Origin: Streptomyces xylophagus
Lineage (GTDB): Bacteria > Actinomycetota > Actinomycetes > Streptomycetales > Streptomycetaceae
Direction of reading: 5' to 3'
NCBI RefSeq assembly: GCF_000716435.1
Contig: NZ_JNWO01000023.1
Location: 1-64,000, forward strand
Length of the DNA: 64,000 nt
The translations under genes and the position numbers were made by a program. Below the pieces are notes generated by a model. The model searched no databases. It saw only the letters and a list, made by a program, of their open reading frames with translations, and was not told the DNA's origin. Position 1 is the first letter of the stretch, and every line of letters starts with the position of its first letter. Below, piece after piece: positions 7,618-16,275 of the stretch.

Positions 7618-8565
7618 ATGACCCCAGAGAACAAGGGCACGGCCCAGCTGACGGCGGCGATGATGCTCTCCGGCACCCTCGGCGTCTTCGTCGTCGAGTC
7701 CGGCGCCTCGCCCTTCGACGTGGTGTTCTTCCGTGTCGTGTTCGGCGCCCTGGCCCTCGGCGGCTACGTCCTCTCCCGCGGCTGGCTGCGCGACCACGGC
7801 TTCACCCCGCGCACCCTCGGACTCGCCGTCCTGGGCGGGGTGTTCATCGTCTTCAACTGGGTCCTGCTGTTCTCGGCGTACGAGAACACGTCGATCTCGG
7901 TCGCGACGGTCGTCTATCACACGCAGCCCTTCTACGTGGTGCTGCTCGGCGCGCTCCTGTTCCGCGAGCGGCTCACGGCCGCCAAGGTCGGCTGGGTCGT
8001 CGTGGCCTTCGCCGGGCTGATCCTGGTCTCGGGCGTCACCCCGGCGGACTTCACCAGCGGCGGCAGCTATCTGACGGGCGTCGGGCAGGCCCTCCTCGCC
8101 GCGCTGCTCTACGGCCTGTCCACCCTGGTCACCAAGCGCATCACCGGCGTACGGCCGCACCTCATCGCCCTCGTCCAGGTCGTCGTGGGCATCCCGCTTC
8201 TGCTGCCCTTCGCCGACTTCGGCGCGATGAGCGGGGAGGGCGCCGACTGGGGGTGGCTGGTCGGGCTCGGGGTCATTCACACCGGCGTGATGTACGTCCT
8301 GCTGTACGCCGCCTACGCCAAGCTCCCCACCTCGAAGATCGCCGTCCTCGCCTTCGTCTACCCCGCCGTCGCGATGGTCATGGACTGGGCGGTCTACGGC
8401 CACCACATCGGGCTCGTCCAGGCGCTGGGCGTCCCGCTGATCGTCCTCGCGAGCCTCAAGGTCACCCTTGCTCGGACACCAGCTTCCGCGCCTGCTCCAC
8501 AAACAGCCGCACATGCGCCGGAAGCCGCTTCCCCGCCCGCCACGCAAGCTGCGTGCGAAGCGTGA
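7618..8565 (+). CDS. EamA/DMT-family transporter
   Basis: This 315-residue protein has about ten hydrophobic helices arranged as two EamA repeats (about 5-140 and 150-285). The first carries FFRVVFGALALGGYV and VVYHTQPFYVVLLGALLF. DMT carriers export metabolites such as amino acids. There is no ribosome site; a -10-like TAGCTT ends seven bases before the ATG, suggesting a leaderless transcript. The last 35 residues are Ala/Pro-rich and are translated across the end of the convergent LysR gene, an overlap of 104 bp. They probably have no function. Confidence 0.88.
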   Translation: MTPENKGTAQLTAAMMLSGTLGVFVVESGASPFDVVFFRVVFGALALGGYVLSRGWLRDHGFTPRTLGLAVLGGVFIVFNWVLLFSAYENTSISVATVVYHTQPFYVVLLGALLFRERLTAAKVGWVVVAFAGLILVSGVTPADFTSGGSYLTGVGQALLAALLYGLSTLVTKRITGVRPHLIALVQVVVGIPLLLPFADFGAMSGEGADWGWLVGLGVIHTGVMYVLLYAAYAKLPTSKIAVLAFVYPAVAMVMDWAVYGHHIGLVQALGVPLIVLASLKVTLARTPASAPAPQTAAHAPEAASPPATQAACEA

Positions 8566-9346
8566 ACGGCGGCTCCCAGAGCAGCCGTTGGAGCGAACCC
8601 TCCGCGAGTTCGGCGGCGACCGTCACCTCGGGCAGCAACGAGATCCCGAGGCCGGCCGCCGCGGCGCGCTTGGTCGCCTCGATGGTCCCGAACTCCATGA
8701 ACTCCACCGGTTCACCGAGGGACTTGAGCTCCTGCTCGAACAAGTCCCGGTAGGCGCAGCCCGGTTCGAGGGCGAGCAGGGGCTGTCGTACGAGATCGGC
8801 CTTCTCGGGATGCCTCCCGGCGAGTGGATGGCCGGGGGCCGCCACCAGCGCCAGGGGTTCCACCGTCAGGACCTCGGTCTCCAGGCCGGTGTGCTCGGTC
8901 TCCCGCTCCATGAGGAAGCCGACGTCGTACGTGCCCTGCCGCAGCGCCTGCCGGGTCTCGTCGCCGATCGTCGTGCGGAGGGAGAGGCGGACCTTCGGGT
9001 AGCGGTGGTGGAAGTACTCCAGGAGCGGCGAGAGGCGGTACGAGGTCAGTGACTCCATCGTGCCGACCGTCAGTGAACCGGCCGGTTCCGCCGTGCCGGT
9101 GACCGCCGCCCTGGCCTCGTCGGTCAGTTCGATGATCTGGCGGGCGTAGGGGAGGAGTCGTTCGCCGGCCTCCGTGAGGCGGATACGGCTGCCCAGGCGG
9201 TCGAAGAGTTCGGTGCCGAGCGAGGACTCCAGGGCGCGGATCTGGCTGGTCACGCTGGACTGCGCGTACCGCAGGTCGGCCGCCGCCCGGGTGAAGCTCA
9301 GGACGGTGGCGACCTTCTCGAAGGTGACGAGGAGCCGGAGTTCCAT
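8462..9346 (-). CDS. LysR-family transcriptional regulator
   Basis: This 294-residue protein has a classical LysR N-terminal helix-turn-helix (SFTRAAADLRYAQSSVTSQI, about residues 16-36) and a periplasmic-binding-like effector domain (about 90-290, with GSLTVGTMESLTSYRLSPLL). Its ATG overlaps the stop of the upstream PLDc_N gene as TGATG, so the two form an operon. The convergent EamA transporter is a plausible target because LysR-EamA pairs are frequent, but no binding site was identified. Confidence 0.9.
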   Translation of the reverse strand: MELRLLVTFEKVATVLSFTRAAADLRYAQSSVTSQIRALESSLGTELFDRLGSRIRLTEAGERLLPYARQIIELTDEARAAVTGTAEPAGSLTVGTMESLTSYRLSPLLEYFHHRYPKVRLSLRTTIGDETRQALRQGTYDVGFLMERETEHTGLETEVLTVEPLALVAAPGHPLAGRHPEKADLVRQPLLALEPGCAYRDLFEQELKSLGEPVEFMEFGTIEATKRAAAAGLGISLLPEVTVAAELAEGSLQRLLWEPPFTLRTQLAWRAGKRLPAHVRLFVEQARKLVSEQG

Positions 9347-9645
9347 CAGTCGGTCTTGGGGTCGGCCTTGGGATCGTCCTTGTTCAGGGACTTCAGGAAC
9401 TCGGGGTTGTCGTCCGGCGCGATCCACTGGTCCGCCGCAGCGGTCGCATCGGCCGGATTGCGCCGTGCGCGGCCCGCGATCAGCCAGGCGATCGGGCCGA
9501 CCAGGACCCCGCCGAAGAGCAGGATGACGAACACCCACGCCAGTTTCGGCATGCCGCGTACCTCCTCCTCGGGAGTGTTCAGGCAGTCCACGAAGGCGTA
9601 GATCCACAGGGCCAGGACCAGCAGGGTGGGCAGATACCTGAGCAT
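9346..9645 (-). CDS. PLDc_N-domain small membrane protein
   Basis: This 99-residue protein has two transmembrane helices (about 5-22 and 34-58) around the family core CLNTPEEEVRGMPKLAWVF, then a charged tail. It matches the phospholipase-D nuclease N-terminal domain, a small two-helix membrane module that in actinobacteria usually occurs without a catalytic domain. The function is unknown. It is the first gene of the pair with LysR and is divergent from the menaquinone decarboxylase. Confidence 0.8.
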   Translation of the reverse strand: MLRYLPTLLVLALWIYAFVDCLNTPEEEVRGMPKLAWVFVILLFGGVLVGPIAWLIAGRARRNPADATAAADQWIAPDDNPEFLKSLNKDDPKADPKTD

Positions 9646-9721
9646 GGTGGCGAGATTCTCCTGAGAGGTGAGAGGGGCCCGGTGACGGGGTCAGGTTAGC
9701 GGGTGACCGATACTTGGACAC

Positions 9722-11176
9722 ATGGCTTACGACGATCTTCGCTCCCTGCTCAGGGCACTGGAGCGCGAGGGAGACCTCAAGCGCATCAAGGCCGAGGTGG
9801 ACCCGTATCTGGAGGTCGGGGAGATCGTCGACCGGGTCCAGAAGTCCGGCGGGCCCGCGCTGCTCTTCGAGAACGTGAAGGGGTCCTCGATGCCCCTCGC
9901 CATGAATGTGTTCGGGACCGACCGGCGGCTGCTGAAGGCGCTGGGGCTGAAGTCGTACGGCGACATCTCCGAGAAGATCGGCGGGCTGCTGCGGCCCGAG
10001 CTGCCGCAGGGGTTCGTGGGGGTGCGGGACGCGTTCGGGAAGCTGGGGTCGATGACCCATGTGCCGCCGAAGAAGGTCAAGGACGCGCCGGTGCAGGAGG
10101 TCGTACTGCACGGTGACGACGTCGATCTCGACGCGCTGCCGGCCCTCTTCACCTGGCCGCAGGACGGCGGGTCCTTCTTCAACCTGGGGCTGACGCACAC
10201 GAAGGACCCCGAGAGCGGTGTCCGGAATCTCGGGCTCTACCGGCTTCAGCGGCACGACAAGCGCACCATCGGCATGCACTGGCAGATCCACAAGGACAGC
10301 CGGAACCACTACCAGGTCGCGGCCAGGAAGGGTGAGCGGCTGCCGGTCGCGATCGCCTTCGGGTGTCCGCCGGCCGTGACGTACGCCTCCACCGCACCGC
10401 TCCCCGGTGACATCGACGAGTACCTGTTCGCCGGGTTCATCGCGGGCAAGCGGATCGAGATGGTCGACTGCAAGACCGTGCCGTTGCAGGTGCCGGCGCA
10501 GGCCGAGGTCGTCATCGAGGGGTGGCTGGAGCCCGGCGAGATGCTGCCGGAGGGTCCGTTCGGCGACCACACGGGGTTCTACACCCCGCAGGAGCCGTTC
10601 CCGGCGCTGACCATCGACTGCGTCACGATGCGGAAGAGGCCGTTGCTTCAGTCGATCGTCGTAGGGCGGCCTCCGACGGAGGACGGACCGCTGGGACGGG
10701 CGACGGAGCGTTTCTTCCTCCCCCTTCTGAAGATCATCGTGCCGGACATCGTGGACTACCACCTGCCCGAAGCGGGCGGATTCCACAACTGCGCGATCGT
10801 CTCGATCGACAAGAAGTACCCGAAGCACGCCCAGAAGGTGATGCACGCGGTCTGGGGTGCGCACATGATGTCCCTGACCAAGCTGATCGTGGTCGTCGAC
10901 GCCGACTGTGACGTCCACGATCTGCACGAGGTCGCGTGGCGGGCCCTCGGCAACACGGACTACGCCCGGGACCTCTCGGTCGTGGAAGGACCCGTCGATC
11001 ATCTCGACCATGCCTCCTACCAGCAGTTCTGGGGCGGCAAGGCGGGCATCGACGCGACGAGGAAGTGGCCCGAGGAGGGCTACACGCGGGACGGCGGCTG
11101 GCCCGAGATGGTGCTGTCCGACCCGGAGACGGCGGCGAAGGTCGACCGCCGGTGGAAGGAGTACGGACTTTCGTGA
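9722..11176 (+). CDS. mqnL: UbiD-family menaquinone biosynthesis decarboxylase
   Basis: This 484-residue protein is of typical UbiD length. Recognisable elements are MAYDDLRSLLRALEREGDL at the N-terminus, a conserved segment RDAFGKLGSMTHVPPKKV and the EGPFGDHTGFYTPQEPFP region that lies at the prenylated-FMN active site. In the futalosine pathway a UbiD-like enzyme removes the ring carboxylate after prenylation, using the cofactor made by the UbiX-like partner encoded at 12807. Its stop overlaps the MqnP start as GTGA. No ribosome site is visible; GATACT ends seven bases before the ATG, so translation may be leaderless. The symbol mqnL follows literature usage as I remember it. Confidence 0.9.
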   Translation: MAYDDLRSLLRALEREGDLKRIKAEVDPYLEVGEIVDRVQKSGGPALLFENVKGSSMPLAMNVFGTDRRLLKALGLKSYGDISEKIGGLLRPELPQGFVGVRDAFGKLGSMTHVPPKKVKDAPVQEVVLHGDDVDLDALPALFTWPQDGGSFFNLGLTHTKDPESGVRNLGLYRLQRHDKRTIGMHWQIHKDSRNHYQVAARKGERLPVAIAFGCPPAVTYASTAPLPGDIDEYLFAGFIAGKRIEMVDCKTVPLQVPAQAEVVIEGWLEPGEMLPEGPFGDHTGFYTPQEPFPALTIDCVTMRKRPLLQSIVVGRPPTEDGPLGRATERFFLPLLKIIVPDIVDYHLPEAGGFHNCAIVSIDKKYPKHAQKVMHAVWGAHMMSLTKLIVVVDADCDVHDLHEVAWRALGNTDYARDLSVVEGPVDHLDHASYQQFWGGKAGIDATRKWPEEGYTRDGGWPEMVLSDPETAAKVDRRWKEYGLS

Positions 11177-12075
11177 GCAGCGCATCAGCCGCGATCCCGC
11201 AGCCGGGGCGCACCAAGGCGTTCCTACGCCTCGTCATGATCGAGCACTCCGTCTTCGCCCTGCCCTTCGCCTACATCGCCGCGCTGACCGCGATGTTCCG
11301 GCTGGACGGGAACATCCACTGGGGGCGGCTGTTGCTGGTCACCATCTGCATGGTGGGTCTGCGCACGTTCGCGATGGCGGTGAACCGGATCATCGACCGG
11401 GAGATCGACGCCCGTAACCCGCGCACGGCACACCGTGAGTTGGTCACCGGCGCGATGACGGTGAAGCACGCGTGGACGGGCGCGCTCGTCGCACTGGTCG
11501 TGTTCCTCGGCTCGGCCGCGCTCCTCAACCCCCTCTGTCTGGCGCTGGCCCCCATCGCGGTGATCCCGATGGTGGTCTACCCGTACGGCAAGCGGTTCAC
11601 GAACTTCCCGCAGGCCATCCTCGGTCTCGCCCAGGCGATGGGCCCGGTCGGCGGCTGGCTGGCGATCACCGGCGAGTGGTCCTGGGACGCGGTCATCCTC
11701 GGGCTCGCCGTCGGCATCTGGATCGGCGGCTTCGACCTGATCTACGCCTGCCAGGACATCGAGACCGACCGCGAGATCGGCGTCATGTCGGTCCCGGCCC
11801 GCTTCGGCATCCCGGCGTCCATCTGGGGCGCGCGCGTCTGCCACGCCATCACCACGGCCCTCCTCGCCTGGTACGGCGCGGCGACCGGCGCGGGTGCCTT
11901 CTTCTGGTTCGGCCTGCTGATCGTCGCGGGCGCGTTCGTGTACGAGCACTCGATCGTGCGGCCGCACGATCTGTCCCGCCTCAACCGGGCGTTCTTCAGC
12001 GTCAACGGGTTCATCGGGATCGCGTTGTTCGTGTGCGCGCTGCTGGATCTGCTGGTGCGGGGGCTGACGGTGTGA
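11173..12075 (+). CDS. mqnP: Menaquinone-pathway prenyltransferase (UbiA superfamily)
   Basis: This 300-residue membrane protein has about eight to nine helices. The first aspartate-rich motif is NRIIDREID (Asn71, Asp75, Asp79) and the second is DIETD (Asp195, Asp199). Together they bind Mg2+-diphosphate in UbiA enzymes. It attaches the polyprenyl tail to the 1,4-dihydroxy-6-naphthoate ring system at the membrane. It starts with GTG inside the stop of the decarboxylase gene, so the two are translationally coupled. Confidence 0.9.
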   Translation: MSSASAAIPQPGRTKAFLRLVMIEHSVFALPFAYIAALTAMFRLDGNIHWGRLLLVTICMVGLRTFAMAVNRIIDREIDARNPRTAHRELVTGAMTVKHAWTGALVALVVFLGSAALLNPLCLALAPIAVIPMVVYPYGKRFTNFPQAILGLAQAMGPVGGWLAITGEWSWDAVILGLAVGIWIGGFDLIYACQDIETDREIGVMSVPARFGIPASIWGARVCHAITTALLAWYGAATGAGAFFWFGLLIVAGAFVYEHSIVRPHDLSRLNRAFFSVNGFIGIALFVCALLDLLVRGLTV

Positions 12076-12104
12076 GTGAGGGAATCACCGGGTGAGTGAC
12101 GGGC

Positions 12105-12716
12105 TCACGGTGTAAGTGCGGTCCGCGGGGTGGGTCGGCGCCGGAACACGAACGCCGCCCCCACCCCCACCCCCGCCACCAGCCCGACCAGATGCGCCTG
12201 CCAGCTGACCCCCGACTGCGTGGGTGCGAGGCCGAGCAGGATCGAGGTGCCCCAGACCGCGCCGACGATCAGCCCGACGGCGATGCCCAGCGGGTGGCGC
12301 TCGACGAAGCCGGTGATCAGCAGGAAGCCGAAGAGGCCGAAGATCAGGCCGGAGGCGCCCGCCGTGTTGGTGTGCGCGGGGGATATGAGCCAGACGCCGA
12401 GGCCGTCCGCGACGATGATCAGCGCGCAGACGGCGGCGAAGCGGCGGATGCCGCCCAGCGCGGCGAGGAAACCGAACACCAGCAGCGGCACGCTGTTCGC
12501 GGCCACGTGGGCGAAGCCGAAGTGGATGAACGCGGCCGGCACGATGTCGATCAGCTGGGACGGCTCGCGCGGGACGATCCCGAGGCTGTCCAGGGCGTGG
12601 CCGCTGATCACGTCGACCACTTCGAGCAGCCACAACAGCGCGACCCAGCCCACCATCAGCTTCGCCGCGGCCTTCGCACGGTCGCCCCGCGACCACTCCA
12701 ACTCCGTACCGGACAT
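12105..12716 (-). CDS. Rhomboid-family intramembrane serine protease
   Basis: This 203-residue protein has six predicted helices and all rhomboid landmarks: HxxxN (His70, Asn74), the GASG motif with nucleophile Ser122, and catalytic His175 in WQAHLVGL. It should cleave single-pass membrane proteins within the bilayer. It runs opposite to its neighbours and separates mqnP from the UbiX-like gene, with which it shares a 90-bp divergent spacer. No link to menaquinone is evident. Confidence 0.9.
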   Translation of the reverse strand: MSGTELEWSRGDRAKAAAKLMVGWVALLWLLEVVDVISGHALDSLGIVPREPSQLIDIVPAAFIHFGFAHVAANSVPLLVFGFLAALGGIRRFAAVCALIIVADGLGVWLISPAHTNTAGASGLIFGLFGFLLITGFVERHPLGIAVGLIVGAVWGTSILLGLAPTQSGVSWQAHLVGLVAGVGVGAAFVFRRRPTPRTALTP

Positions 12717-12806
12717 GGCACCCCCACCACTCACTTGTCCCCAGAGAAGAACGCCCCGGCACCCTTGGCCGGTTCCCGCCCCGCCACGCCAGCTAGGCTC
12801 GGTGTC

Positions 12807-13493
12807 GTGAACCCAGTCAAGCCAGGAGAGACGCCGCGTACGCCTTGGATCGTAGGGGTGTCCGGCGCCTCCGGCACCCCATACGCGGCTGCGGTACTGC
12901 GCGCGCTCCTCGACGCCGGCGAGAGTGTCGACCTCGTCGTGTCGCGGGCGTCCCGGCTGACCCTCCTCGACGAGACGGGGATCGCCTTCAGGGACGCGCA
13001 CTGGCAGGACGACCTGCGCGAATGGCTGGCCCGCGGCGCCGACGGCAAGCCCGGCACCTTCGCGCCCGACATCGACGCCGTACGGCACTGGAGCGCCGGA
13101 GACCTCGCGGCGGGGCCGTCCTCGGGGTCGTACCCCGCGAAGGGCATGCTGATCGTGCCCGCGTCGACCGCCTGTGTCGCCGGGGTCGCCCTCGGACTGA
13201 GCAAGGACCTGTTGCAGCGGGCGGCGAGCGTGACCCTCAAGGAGGGGCGCAAGTTGGTGGTCTCCGTACGCGAGACCCCGTTGAACGGACAGACGCTGCG
13301 GCACCTCGTGACCCTGGACGACCTGGGCGCGGCCGTGGTGCCGGCCTCGCCCGGTTTCTACGCCGGCGCCACCCACATCCAGGACCTGGTGGACTTCGTC
13401 GCCGGGCGGGTCCTGGACGCGGCGGGCGTCGAACACGATCTGTACCGGCGGTGGAAGGGCGACCTCGGCGCCGGCTTCGACACCACCAACTGA
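12807..13493 (+). CDS. mqnM: UbiX-family flavin prenyltransferase
   Basis: This 228-residue protein carries the UbiX FMN-binding motif VSGASGTPYA (about 18-27) and the later PASTACVAGVALGLSKDLLQRA and SVRETPLNGQTLRH segments. UbiX enzymes attach a prenyl group to FMN to make the cofactor for UbiD decarboxylases, here the mqnL product. The GTG at 12807 lacks a ribosome site, but TAGGCT at 12794-12799 ends seven bases before it, the geometry of a leaderless promoter. The symbol mqnM follows literature usage as I remember it. Confidence 0.88.
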   Translation: MNPVKPGETPRTPWIVGVSGASGTPYAAAVLRALLDAGESVDLVVSRASRLTLLDETGIAFRDAHWQDDLREWLARGADGKPGTFAPDIDAVRHWSAGDLAAGPSSGSYPAKGMLIVPASTACVAGVALGLSKDLLQRAASVTLKEGRKLVVSVRETPLNGQTLRHLVTLDDLGAAVVPASPGFYAGATHIQDLVDFVAGRVLDAAGVEHDLYRRWKGDLGAGFDTTN

Positions 13494-13570
13494 CATACGG
13501 CACCCACTCATTCATCTTCGTCGTCATTCATCTTCATCTTCATCGTCATCACCGGAAGGCAACCGATCGC

Positions 13571-14026
13571 ATGGACGCGGTGGACAGGCAGCTCATCCAG
13601 GCCCTGAGAGAGAACGGCCGGGCTTCCTACGCGGAGCTGGGGCGCCTCGTCGGCCTGTCGGGACCCAGCGTCACCGACCGCATCAACCGGCTGGAGGCGG
13701 CCGGTGTCATCACCGGCTACCGCGCGACCGTCGACTCGGCCTCCCTCGGCCTCGGCGTCATCGCCCTGATCGGCATCTCGCTCTCCGACGCCGCCGACCA
13801 CGAGGACGTGGCACGCCGGCTGAAGGACCTCAGCGAGATCGAGGACTGCTGGTTCATCGCGGGCGAGGACTCGTTCATGCTGAAGGTGCGGGCACCGGAC
13901 GTGGACGGGCTGGAGAAGACCATCCGGCGGCTCAGTGGGACGAAGGGCGTCTCCAGGACCCGTACCACGATCGTGCTCTCCACGAAGTGGGAGAACCGGG
14001 TCGGAGAGCTGCCCGAAGAGTCGTAG
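13571..14026 (+). CDS. Lrp/AsnC-family transcriptional regulator
   Basis: This 151-residue protein has an N-terminal AsnC-type helix-turn-helix (MDAVDRQLIQALRENGRASY to SVTDRINRLEAAGVI) and a C-terminal RAM ligand-binding domain (about 65-145). Lrp-type regulators respond to amino acids and form octamers. It sits between the UbiX-like gene and mqnE in the same direction, 48 bp before mqnE, and may control menaquinone genes. The 70 bp upstream contain a run of TTCATC/TCGTCA-type triplets (13508-13549). Confidence 0.88.
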   Translation: MDAVDRQLIQALRENGRASYAELGRLVGLSGPSVTDRINRLEAAGVITGYRATVDSASLGLGVIALIGISLSDAADHEDVARRLKDLSEIEDCWFIAGEDSFMLKVRAPDVDGLEKTIRRLSGTKGVSRTRTTIVLSTKWENRVGELPEES

Positions 14027-14074
14027 AGGCCTAGGCGTACCGTTGAGCAAGCTGTCTTAGGAAGAGGTATGGGC

Positions 14075-15238
14075 ATGGATGTCGGGCTCAAGCGCGAGCT
14101 GGAGCAGAAGGTCCGCTCCGGTGAGCGGCTGTCCCGCGAGGACGGCGTCGCGCTGTACGAGTCGGACGACCTGGCCTGGCTGGGCGGACTCGCGCACGAG
14201 GTGCGGACGCGGAAGAACGGCGATGTCGTCCACTTCAACGTCAACCGCCACCTCAACATGACCAACGTGTGCACCGCGTCCTGCGCCTACTGCTCGTTCC
14301 AGCGCAAGCCGGGCGAGAAGGACGCGTACACGATGCGCATCGAGGAGGCCGTCCGGCTCGCCAAGGCGATGCAGGGCGAGAACCTCACCGAGCTGCACAT
14401 CGTCAACGGGCTGCACCCGAACCTCCCCTGGCGGTACTACCCGCGGTCGCTGAGCGAGCTGAAGAAGGCCCTCCCGGAGGTCTCCCTCAAGGCCTTCACC
14501 GCCACGGAGATCCACCACTTCGAGACGATCTCGGGGCTCAGTGCCTCCGAGATCCTCGACGAGCTGATCGACGCCGGCCTCGAGTCCCTCACCGGCGGCG
14601 GCGCGGAGATCTTCGACTGGGAGGTCCGCCAGCACATCGTGGACCACCGCACGCACTGGGAGGACTGGTCGCGCATCCACCGGCTGGCGCACGAGAAGGG
14701 TCTCAAGACCCCGTGCACCATGCTCTACGGCCACATCGAGGAGCCGCGCCACCGCGTGGACCACGTGCTGCGGCTGCGCGAACTCCAGGACGAGACCGGC
14801 GGTTTCCAGGTCTTCATCCCGCTGCGCTACCAGCACGACTTCGTGGACATGAAGGACGGCAAGGTCCGCAACCGGCTCCAGGCGCGCACGCAGATGGCCA
14901 CCGGCGCCGAGGCCCTCAAGACCTTCGCGGTCTCGCGCCTCCTCTTCGACAACGTCCCGCACGTCAAGGTCTTCTGGGTCATGCACGGCGTCCAGACCGC
15001 CCAACTCGCCCTGCAGCACGGCGCGGACGACATGGACGGCTCGGTCGTCGAGTACAAGATCACGCACGACGCCGACAACTACGGCACCCCGAACAAGCTC
15101 ACCCGCGACGACCTCCTCGACCTGATCCGCGACGCCGGTTTCCAGCCGGTCGAGCGGAACACGCGGTACGAGATCATCCGCGAGTACGACGGCCCGGACC
15201 CGGCGCGGCGGGAGTCGCCGCAGCCGATGCGGGTGTGA
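14075..15238 (+). CDS. mqnE: Aminofutalosine synthase (radical SAM)
   Basis: This 387-residue radical SAM enzyme has CxxxCxxC at Cys66, Cys70 and Cys73 (CTASCAYC), preceded by NRHLNMTN, which is characteristic of the MqnE/MqnC/CofH group. MqnE adds the adenosyl radical to 3-((1-carboxyvinyl)oxy)benzoate, the MqnA product, to give 6-amino-6-deoxyfutalosine. It is distinguished from mqnC here by the motif spacing and the C-terminal NTRYEIIREYDG. I prefer the ATG at 14075 to the one at 14069 because AGGAAGAGG is then seven bases away instead of one. Confidence 0.93.
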   Translation: MDVGLKRELEQKVRSGERLSREDGVALYESDDLAWLGGLAHEVRTRKNGDVVHFNVNRHLNMTNVCTASCAYCSFQRKPGEKDAYTMRIEEAVRLAKAMQGENLTELHIVNGLHPNLPWRYYPRSLSELKKALPEVSLKAFTATEIHHFETISGLSASEILDELIDAGLESLTGGGAEIFDWEVRQHIVDHRTHWEDWSRIHRLAHEKGLKTPCTMLYGHIEEPRHRVDHVLRLRELQDETGGFQVFIPLRYQHDFVDMKDGKVRNRLQARTQMATGAEALKTFAVSRLLFDNVPHVKVFWVMHGVQTAQLALQHGADDMDGSVVEYKITHDADNYGTPNKLTRDDLLDLIRDAGFQPVERNTRYEIIREYDGPDPARRESPQPMRV

Positions 15239-15272
15239 CGACGACCTTCTGAAACGATCACGGCTTTCCGAC

Positions 15273-15797
15273 ATGACGCTGACTTTTGAACTGGACCCCC
15301 CGATAACCCGTGCCCTGCGCGAGGAGATCCTCACCCTCTGGGCGGACGTCTCGAACGCGGGCGGCTCCGTGGGCTTCGTCGCACCGGTGACGGTGGACGA
15401 GATACGGCCCGAACTGGTCCGGCACTTCGTCGCCATGGCGGAGGGCCGGACCCGGCTGCTGGTCGGCCGGGACGAGACGGGCACGGTCGCCGCGACCGTG
15501 TTCCTCGCGTTCAACACGCACCGCCTGATGCGCCACTGGATCTGGCTCTACACGGTGATGGTCCACCCCCGCCACCAGGGCAAGGGCTACGGCCGCGACC
15601 TGCTCGCCGCCGCCGAGGAGGCCGCCCGCGGTCTCGACGGCATCGACGCGATCCGCCTCACCTGCCGGGGCGGCCACGGCCTGGAGCGGTTCTACGGCTC
15701 CTGCGGCTACAAGGAGGTCGGCCGGGTGCCCGGCGCGATCCGCGTCGCACCGGGGGACGACCGGGACGACATCTTCATGCTGCTGCCGCTGATGTGA
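15273..15797 (+). CDS. GNAT-family N-acetyltransferase
   Basis: This 174-residue protein has the GNAT acetyl-CoA loop HPRHQGKGYGRDLL (about 108-121), the preceding beta-strand WLYTVMVHP, and a C-terminal GLERFYGSCGYKEVG. It follows mqnE by 34 bp in the same direction and may share its transcript. The substrate is unknown, and I see no evidence of a direct role in menaquinone synthesis. Confidence 0.85.
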   Translation: MTLTFELDPPITRALREEILTLWADVSNAGGSVGFVAPVTVDEIRPELVRHFVAMAEGRTRLLVGRDETGTVAATVFLAFNTHRLMRHWIWLYTVMVHPRHQGKGYGRDLLAAAEEAARGLDGIDAIRLTCRGGHGLERFYGSCGYKEVGRVPGAIRVAPGDDRDDIFMLLPLM

Positions 15798-15860
15798 GCC
15801 GCTGCTGTGAGCCGCGCACCCCGCCCGAAGATCGGTGGGGCCGCGTGCTTCACTGAGTAG

Positions 15861-15902
15861 GACTGTTCGGTTGGGTCTGTTCGGTTGAGTCTGTTCGTTA
15901 CG
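15861..15902. repeat. Three tandem copies of a 14-bp unit
   Basis: The unit GTCTGTTCGGTTGG occurs as two near-identical copies and one degenerate copy immediately before the DUF4229 gene. It could be a slippage product or a set of iterated sites in the promoter or leader. Confidence 0.55.
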
Positions 15903-15917
15903 GAAGAGTGGATTGAG

Positions 15918-16217
15918 ATGTTCCGCTACACGCTGATGCGCCTCGGGGTCTTCGCGGGCTGCCTCGGAGTCGTCTGGGGCCTCGTCTATCTCGGCGTCTT
16001 CCCGCGCGGCTTCGGCGAGTCCAACGGCATGTGGATCGTGCTGCTGGCGCTGGTGATCTCGGCGCCGATCAGCTTCGTGGTGCTGCGCGGGGTGCGGGAC
16101 CGGGCCTCGCTGCAGATCGTCGAGCGGGTCGACCGGATGAAGGCCAACCTGGACGCCAACCGCAGCCAGGAGGACGAGACGGTGGACACCGCCCACCCGC
16201 AGGGCCAGGCTTCCTAG
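15918..16217 (+). CDS. DUF4229 small membrane protein
   Basis: This 99-residue protein starts MFRYTLMRLGVF and has two hydrophobic helices (about 7-25 and 37-57), then VLRGVRDRASLQIVERVDR, which is typical of DUF4229. A charged tail follows. The family is widespread in actinobacteria beside menaquinone genes and has no assigned function. I chose the ATG at 15918 over the longer frame because the family begins at this Met. Confidence 0.75.
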   Translation: MFRYTLMRLGVFAGCLGVVWGLVYLGVFPRGFGESNGMWIVLLALVISAPISFVVLRGVRDRASLQIVERVDRMKANLDANRSQEDETVDTAHPQGQAS

Positions 16218-16275
16218 AACCCCTGCTGTAACTCCTGTCGGCAGCCGCGCGGTCCGGTCCAACTACCCTTGCCCC

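Noticed and set aside
9722..15797. Secondary-metabolite cluster built on UbiA/UbiD/UbiX genes
   Set aside because: mqnE and the nearby mqnA, mqnC and menG assign these genes to menaquinone synthesis. No polyketide or NRPS genes are present.
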